Of a stretch of DNA of 64,000 bases, positions 56,939 through 64,000 are shown in pieces. The notes beneath the pieces were generated by a model. That model saw nothing but the letters and a program-made list of their open reading frames with translations, was not told where the DNA came from and made no database searches. The position numbers and the translations under genes were made by a program. The DNA comes from Hymenopellis radicata. Taxonomy: Eukaryota > Basidiomycota > Agaricomycetes > Agaricales > Physalacriaceae. The DNA lies in the NCBI GenBank assembly GCA_015501595.1, contig JADNRX010000187.1, forward strand, positions 1 through 64,000, given 5' to 3'. How positions within the stretch are numbered: position 1 is the first letter of the stretch; each line of letters starts with the position of its first letter.

Positions 56939-58745
56939 ATGATGAAGCTTCAACGCTCACTCTTGTCCGACTGTCGACTGGCTGGCTCTGCTCAAGGGGC
57001 ATCATTGACTCTTTGGTTGTCCTTACTTGCGGCCAGTGAATGTTCTCAACACATATCACGAGGACAACGCGCACTTTCGACAGTCCTCGCTCACGGCTAG
57101 ACGCGACTTACATTTCGGTGTTTGGTAAGACTATTCCCAAGGAGAAAGAAAGGACGAGTCGCGGCCTCAGTGCCACAACACGAAGACATGTACTTCATTG
57201 CTTCACAGCTCGAGCTCCTTGGCACCACGGACTCTTGACATGACTTGTTCTTCACCCGTGACTACTCTCTTCGTTACTCTAATAGGAACGGAAAACCGGT
57301 TGGCGGCAGTTTCTTCTTCATATGCGCCACCTGCCTGCTGGAGTCCAGCCTCAGCTTCACCCTTACGGCTGCGCATTTCTCAACAGTATGCGGATCTGTA
57401 TGTCCATTGTCCTGATTGCTTCCGCCTTTCCGCCTCGTTATCTCTGCCTAAAAGACCCTCCAATTCAGGATCGTGTTCCCTCCCTCAGAATGCCTTCTAT
57501 TTTACCCGCACTCTCAGTACCGGACCGCCGTCCTCTTCCAAAACTAAATATCAATCCAGTAGCGATCCGCCGCATTTTCACCGACTACGGTGGGACATAC
57601 CGGAGCAGCTATGTTGTCCACGGTAGTCCTTCCTGTCACGTTTAGTGGCGTCGTCCCGTTCAAATCATTGTCGGACATGTCCTGAAGGACTGAATGTGAG
57701 TCGAAAATACTCGAGGGTCGAATGGATGTTAGTGAATTCGGAACAGGCCCACTAACCGACGTGAGCTCCAGGTAGCACAGGTACTACGTCAAGCGGGTCT
57801 TCTTACTGCCTCCATAATGAAGAGGTTCCATTCCGCGGTACTGCGCTCGTTCTAAAGCAAATACAATCCTTGTAACAACACCTTCATCTACTCGACTATA
57901 CATTCTGCAGGCTCCGATAACCAAGGGCTTGGATCAGAAGTCTTTCGTGCCAAGTATCCAAGCATCCAAGATCCGCTATGCACTTGCCCGAAGTACGACA
58001 GGAGAAGACAGGAGTCGACTCTCTATCAGTGACAGCCAGGGCGACAGCTCGTACCTGAACGGAAATAGCGCCACACCCGTCTCAGTAACGTCCATGTCCG
58101 TTTACCGGTTTCATCCCGATTGCCAATTCGGAACTGCTGAGTGTGAGGAATAGCAAGTCATAAACGGTATGTCGGGGCGTGCTCGGAGAAAGTCGACGAG
58201 AGTGGAATATATAGCGGTATATGGAGCTAACGGGACGGCGCCACTAAACGTGACAGGAAGGACTACCGTGGACAACATAGCTGCTCCACCGTAGTCGGAT
58301 CGTGAATCGTGATAACGTTCATTGATTGCTCGGATGCCCAGACTGGTACTTTTGAAATTAGTGCGCAATCGATACGACGAGCTTCTTCCCAGCGAGGAGA
58401 TGAATACGATTGTCGGGCGAGCGTGCCAAGGGAAGAGCAACTGGTGGTGGTGGATAACTCTCGTCTTGTGGATAAGACGGCAAGCTTTCGTGGTCTGAAT
58501 CGCCTAAGCTAGATCAGTCAATTGAATAGACCGTCAAGGTAGCAGTTTATAGCAAGGCACCAACATTCATTACGAAGAGTATTATTGATAGCAGGTTCGC
58601 TGGCTTTTGTGCTTATACAACGGGGATTACGGGCACGGGGCAGCGCTGAGCGAGAATCGACCCTGTTACCTGAGCTGTCTGGCTGTTACTTATCTACCTA
58701 TTATATCTTTTTTCTATCCACTTTCCTATCTGCTATAGGAATGCA
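56939..58745. other. Intergenic between DUF6593 and OPT genes
   Basis: Apart from the inverted repeat, no feature is supported. Open frames here (for example 57198-57626) lack coding features. Confidence 0.35.
57582..58304. repeat. Inverted repeat, two arms of about 70 bp
   Basis: GTTGTCCACGGTAGTCCTTC...GTTTAGTGGCG at about 57590-57662 recurs in reverse complement at about 58222-58298, with only one or two mismatches and a short indel. A spacer of about 560 bp lies between the arms. The arms do not end in a recognisable terminal motif and no target duplication is seen. Confidence 0.75.
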
Positions 58746-61700
58746 ATGCCCGGTCATGACGCCAGCTCAGATACGGCGGTCTACATCACATACGATAGCA
58801 ACGAGCGCGACGACGCGAAGAGCATAGGTGCGCCATGTGGTGATCCATCACACGGAGGGCTTATTTTCCCCAGACTCGCACACACACGAGCCTCATGTGG
58901 TCGTCCATGTCAATTCAGACTATGGACACGGATATTTTGACCCCAACATGGACGACGACCAGGAGTCAGAGCTCGGTGCGTGACCAAACAGCTGTCAGAG
59001 CAGCCCGCTGACGATGCAGCAGAGGAGGATTCGCCCTATCCCGAGGTCCGCTCCGCCGTCGCCAACTATGACGATCCCGATATGCCAGCGTCGACGCTGC
59101 GCGCCTGGGTGCTCGGTATATTCTGGGCTATTGTCCTCCCTGGAATGAACCAGTTCTTTTTCTTCCGCTATCCCAGCGTCAGCATTAGTGGGGTGAGCGC
59201 TCTTTGCTCTCTGCAGTACATTCATCTCAGCCATTGCCAGCTCGTAGCTCAGCTCGTCGTATATCCCTTCGGTCGCGCCTGGGCCCGGTTCATGCCCGCT
59301 GTACGCATCTGTGGTATCTCGGTCAATCCAGGGCCGTTCACTATCAAGGAACATGTCAGTCATCCCCTATTCCCCCCCCTCCAAGACCGAGCTCAGACAC
59401 AACAAAGGTCATCGTTACGGTCATGGCGGGCGTCGGCGCCATGAGCGCGTATTCTACTGAAATTGTGGCCGTGCAGCGGGTGTACTATAATACAACAATC
59501 CTTTCATCTGTACGTGATCCACAGCGTTCCCGTGGCCCTGCTTACACTCTCAGACCAATGGTTACTTGTCATGTCCACACAGCTTATTGGCTTTTCTATT
59601 GGCGGCATCACACGACGGTTCCTTGTTGCTCCTCCCTCGATGAGTATGTAATCATTTCCGCTGCTCGTCGCATCTCATCCCATCAGTATGGCCGAACACG
59701 CTCGTTCAATGCGCACTTTTCAACACGTTACACTCGCAGAGTTACCGGGGCATCGGTAGTCGCGCCGGGACGGGGTTGACTCGGGAAATGTACTTTCTCT
59801 GGGTTTTCGTCGGTGCGTTAATATGGTGTGAGTGTTGAGAGTAATTTCTCCGTGGGTACCTCCTCATACGTCGGCTGTTCAAGATTTTATTCCTGGCTAC
59901 CTATTCCAGGCTTTGAGGTGGGTCACGATTTCGCGATTCCGAACATACATTAAACTGTTTCCGAAGCTATTTTACTTGGGCAAGTCATGCTTAGATGCTT
60001 CGCGTTGCGGCACTAATAATGGCGTGTCTTTAGGCCTGCTGGATAGCACCCCAGAACGTTGTAAGTTATATCCGACCATCCGTGTTTTCAGGATCTCATC
60101 TAATATTGGCACCAGAAAGTAAACCAGATCTTTGGGTGCGCCACAAGGTCATTTATTCTGAGCTGAACTTAACTATGAGTGACAGCTATCGGAGTGGATT
60201 TGGATTCTCGACTCTGACGTTTGACTGGAATCAAATTGCTTTTATTGGCAGTCCGTACGTGCGAAGTTTCTACTTTCGTAAAGTAACCTTAACGTCTATC
60301 TTCACAGCCTTGCAACACCTTGTATGTATCGGTTTTTCGTTGTTTTATTGCATTCTGCATGTTCTAACGCGGTCATGTGCTAGGGTGGGCGGAAGCCAAC
60401 GTTGCGATTGGCTTCGTGTTTTTCTATTGTATGTTGGCGCGCTTCTCGGCGGAGCCAAATTACTGATCGATCGTCACAGGGTTTCTGGCACCAATACTTT
60501 ATGTGGGTTGGCTCTTCGTAGTCAGTGTATTCACTCATTGATCAACAAGTATAAGAATGCGTGGAGCAGCCAGTATCTTCCGTGAGTGTTTTCCTGTATC
60601 CACAAAAGGCGTTGACATTTGGAGAATCAGTGTCTCCGCTATTTCGGCGTACGACAACACCGGGAGTCCGTACAATCATACCCGTATACTGAACGCACAA
60701 GGAGACGGAATTGACTTGGCCGCGTACCACGCATATAGCCCCGTCTATTTACCGTAAGCCTCTTTCTCTTTCTTCGCGCCACATGTCTGACGCCTTGCAG
60801 AATAACATTTACCATATCTTATGGGCTCTCGTTTCTAAGCATCGCAGCTACTATCCCACACGCTCTACTCTATTTCTCGAAACCTATCATGATCCATTTC
60901 AAAAGGAGCTTACGGGAGCCGCCCGACGTTCATGCTCGACTCATGAAGAGTTATCCTCAGAGTACGTCTTCGCCGTAGTCTCCTTCGCCGATGTCTCATT
61001 GTCGCCGGTTTCAGTACCCGAATGGCACTACGCCGTTATATTTTGTGAGTTCCAGTACTGGTTTACCTGGGTTCTTGTGCGCTGACAATGGGTAGGTATA
61101 ACATTTACATTTTCATGTCTCTGCATTCAACTTTGGCCTGGCGGCATGACCATCTGGGCATTGGTGATCGCTTTGATCGTTGGCGTTATCTATGTCATTC
61201 CTATCGGTATTGCTCTGACTTCAGTCCATTCCGAAGACGTTGCTCATGTTGGCTTAGGAATGATACAGGCCGTGACGAATCGCCAAATCGGCCTGAACGT
61301 TATTACGGAGCTCATCGTTGGCTTCATGATACCTGGACGCCCTACGGCGATGATGATGTTCGTCTCTCTCTATATTTTTTCTGCACGGCCTGACTCGTAT
61401 CTCCCGGCAGGTTCAAAGTAGGCTGTTATTCAGTGATAGAAGCGGTTTAACACATTCTAACAGACTTACGGCTACATTACAATGAGTCAAGGTAAACCCA
61501 CATTTCGCCGAAGTTGGTTGACTGACCCACTGGCAACAGCGATGCAATTTACGACCGATCTAAAGCTAGGTCATTATATGAAGATACCCCCGCGCCCCAT
61601 GTTCTGGTGCCAAGTACGAAATGCATTTGGATGACGACCAGGTCTCTGACTACGCGTCATATAACAGGTCGTATCTACTGTCATTGCTGGAACAGTACAA

Positions 61701-62789
61701 CTTGGTGTCCAATCATGGTGAGTTCCTCTCGTGTAAAGGGAACACGACTAAAGATATCTCTAGGATGTTTTCAAACATACCGTCCGTGGTCCATGTGTCC
61801 TATTCTCTTGGTTGTTCGCTGACCGTCTTCTAGTGACATCTGTAGTCCCTATCAGAAGGACAAGTGAGCTACTTCTCCGCTTTATCGACGAGGTATCTAA
61901 GGCTCTTCAGCTTCACGTGTTCTTCTACCCACGTCTTCGCAACGGCGTCCGTCATAGTACGTGAACTTGATCGGAGAGGATGGTCTGAAACTCAAAAACG
62001 GCCTAGTGGGGTCTCATCGGTCCTGGTCTTCAGTTTGCTAAAGGACAAGCTTATTTGTACGTCGGTTTCCTTTGACTTCAGATTCGGGTATTAACAGGTG
62101 CCTATAGTGGTACGAGCCAACATCTGCTCATTTTGCGTGTCTCGAACGTACCTCATAGCTCTATTATTTTTCTTTATTATCGGTGCAGTATGCCCGATTA
62201 TCTTATGGGCTGTTACTCGGAGATGGCCTAATACCATTCTAAACTACCTAAAGTATGTGTGCACAGTCCGCTTGCGTGCTCCTACCTAACGATATTGCAG
62301 TTTCCCGTAAGACTCCATGGACTCCGAAAGATCCTGTTCGTCTGACTGTTTGTAGTTTAATATTCGCGGGCACAGAGATGTTGCCTCCCGCTGGCGCGGT
62401 GAACTACGTGCCATGGGTAATCGTGGGATTCGTCTTCCAGTACCTCGTCCGTCGGCGGAATTTCCCGTACTGGGCAAAATATAACTGTAAGTCCTCTTTC
62501 TCACTCGGTGGAGCTCTTTCGAAGACGCTGACTTGCCATCAGATGTCCTTTCCGCTGCTCTGGATGCAGGCACGGGAGTTGGAGTGATCTTGGTGTTTTT
62601 CTGGTATGTGATGTGTGGCGTCTTCGAGAAGCGCGCGCGCCTCATGAGCGTAGTTTGCAGTTCCCCAGGAACGGCAACGTGGGTACGTCGACGATCCAGC
62701 AGTGGTGGGGTAATACGGTGCACAAGAGGACGTATGATTGGAATCAGGTCCCGCTACGGACGTTGGCGCCGGGACAGAAGTTTGGGTAG
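58746..62789 (+). CDS. Oligopeptide transporter (OPT family), highly intron-rich
   Basis: Proton-coupled uptake of small peptides at the plasma membrane. It starts MPGHDASSDTAVYITYDSNE. An acidic N-terminal tail ends in SPYPEVRSAVANYDDPDMP, a near-constant lead-in of the family, followed by the first membrane part TLRAWVLGIFWAIVLPGMNQ. Later exons show LVAQLVVYPFGRAWA, GPFTIKEH, the family motif region FGFSTLTFDWNQIAFIGSP, DGIDLAAYHAYSPVYLP, LIVGFMIPGRPTAMMMF, YGYITMSQ, MQFTTDLKLGHYMKIPPRPM and PPAGAVNYVPWVIVGFVFQY. The last exon ends WWGNTVHKRTYDWNQVPLRT, then KFG stop. More than fifteen introns of 45-60 nt split about 780 residues. All the landmark blocks are in order, so the gene is probably functional; single exon borders need transcripts. 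Confidence 0.88.
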
Positions 62790-63467
62790 GTTGGCCTGTG
62801 ACAAATGTGGATGGTTCGACTCATCCCAGTTACCAAGGTCATCTGCCGGCGGTTTCTCATTGGACTGACATTGTATGCTCTAGATCATTGTATTATTAGT
62901 GCAATTTGTGGAGGACGTGTACAACTAGTAGATTGTTTTGGACAAGACGTTGCACGATGTAATAAGCGCGTTTGGAGCGTTCCCAGACTCAATTCGGTTG
63001 AATCGGGGCCGTACATGGACTCACTGGCATGTTTTGTTGTTCTCCTTGAAAGTGCTTGTTAACATTCTTCGCAGTCCCCGAGAAAGCGTGGTGAACCCAA
63101 CCTGAGGGACAATTGGGGTCAGGTTGTCTTTTTGAAGCTTTCTTGATGGCCGCTTGCGCGTGTTGGAGAGGGGCCGACAAACGGTCGTGCACTGAATCGC
63201 GTCGTGGCGGGAAAAGCAAGGATCAAGGACCAAAAAGCTTTGCGCAGCTCCTCCGTGAGACCGTCCGCTTCTCAGATTTGCCGGTGAGTCGAAACAGCAT
63301 GGCCCTAGTATAATTCTGCCAATGAGTTGGCCAACGTTCCCCAGAACGCGAACAACGGATTCTCATGGCTGCATGCCTGACCGCGCTGTCTAGCCACGGT
63401 CGTGTAATATATAAACTTCCTTCCTTCCTTCCACCTCTGCAAACGATCCATTTTCGCCCTGATTACT
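62790..63467. other. Intergenic upstream of the secreted-protein gene
   Basis: No gene seen. A TATATAAAC word at about 63409, followed by a CTTCC-rich leader, makes a plausible promoter for the gene starting at 63468. Confidence 0.4.
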
Positions 63468-64000
63468 ATGCTGCTCTATCTATTCATCTTGAGTTTTTGG
63501 GCTTTGGTTTGCGGTGGATTGGATATAGGTGGCGATGACAGTCTTCTAGTCAACGCCATAGTCGCAAACAACAACATTTCCACGGTGGAATGCTGGAGCA
63601 TTGAACCTGGATTTCAGGTCTCGAACGTGGTGCGTATAGTTGAGCTTTCACCGGTCCTCAGTTGATTCAACATTCTTCTTAGTCGGGAACAGTTGGAGAC
63701 CAGGTCCTCCAACTGGGAAACGTCGATAATGCGGTGATGATTATCATTCCAGACGTCGACGGCATGCCAAACAATGGCGGGTACGAACTATATCTCTTGC
63801 TTTTGTTTTCGAAGAACGCTTAACATGAACCCAGTCTACACAATGGTGCTCATTCACAGTGGGTTTTTGCACTTACTGGGGGCGTAAACGTCACTTTCCC
63901 GGAGGCGCCTGGCGGTTTCTCAGTAGAGGCTGGGGGCCTGTTCATTTCCACTGTGAGTACAATCTATTCCGCTGTTGCCTCTACACGCGGGGAGATTAGT
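63468..64000 (+). CDS. Small secreted protein, unknown family, runs off the window
   Basis: The ATG at 63468 opens a signal peptide (MLLYLFILSFWALVCGGLDI). Exon 1 continues to NNISTVECWSIEPGFQVSNV and ends at a GTGCGT donor near 63631. The TTCTTAG acceptor near 63682 gives SGTVGDQVLQLGNVDNAVMI and PDVDGMPNNGG. A third exon near 63836 carries AHSQWVFALTGGVNVTFPEA and ends with GTGAGT near 63954. The protein has NVTF-type glycosylation sites and looks like a compact beta-rich extracellular domain. Family not recognised; the C-terminus is outside the window. Confidence 0.75.

Overview
The window is nuclear DNA of a mushroom-forming basidiomycete (Agaricomycetes), probably a wood or litter decayer. 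The evidence is many 45-60 nt GT-AG introns with CTRAY branch sites, agaricomycete families (Plavaka transposase, FunK1 kinase, DUF6593, an intron-rich OPT transporter), and decay-type genes (oxalate decarboxylase, a GMC oxidoreductase with a cellulose-binding tail).

Left third (1-25.2 kb) is mobile DNA. A unit of about 8.95 kb is present almost twice, head to tail (1-7965 and 8954-16905). Each unit carries a minus-strand hAT transposase, a divergent plus-strand passenger gene (4 exons, 694 aa, no family recognised), and between them a strange centre: a 160-bp tandem array whose monomers look like exon plus intron, two hairpins, and paired copies of the 12-mer TGGCGATTGCCA, always sense to the outward transcript. 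At 8145-8192 two copies of an 18-bp inverted terminal sequence face away from each other, as expected where two tandem elements meet. The two units are nearly identical up to about 6713/15667 and then diverge. Right of the array lie a 5'-truncated Plavaka transposase, a Ty3-like gag-protease remnant and two copies of a hAT-type MITE, one with a perfect 8-bp target duplication.

Middle (26.8-48.3 kb) is ordinary genic DNA: alpha/beta hydrolase (-), oxalate decarboxylase (-), C-5 sterol desaturase (-), a possible secreted protein (+), a second hAT MITE, GMC oxidoreductase with CBM1 (+), a relic of a Na+/H+ antiporter tail (+), a second alpha/beta hydrolase (-), siderophore-type MFS transporter (-), roadblock dynein light chain (-), another antiporter-tail relic (-), and a Na+/H+ antiporter (-).

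Right part (49-64 kb): a repeat-rich non-coding stretch, GNAT acetyltransferase (-) with a dead tandem paralogue, FunK1 kinase (+, several frame breaks), DUF6593 gene (+), an inverted repeat, a large OPT oligopeptide transporter (+) and the start of a small secreted protein (+) that leaves the window.

Many otherwise good genes are broken by single missing bases, several in short homopolymers, and the two 8.95-kb copies differ mainly by such indels. Base-level accuracy of the assembly should therefore be questioned before calling these genes dead. All numbers given are hand counts from the sequence.
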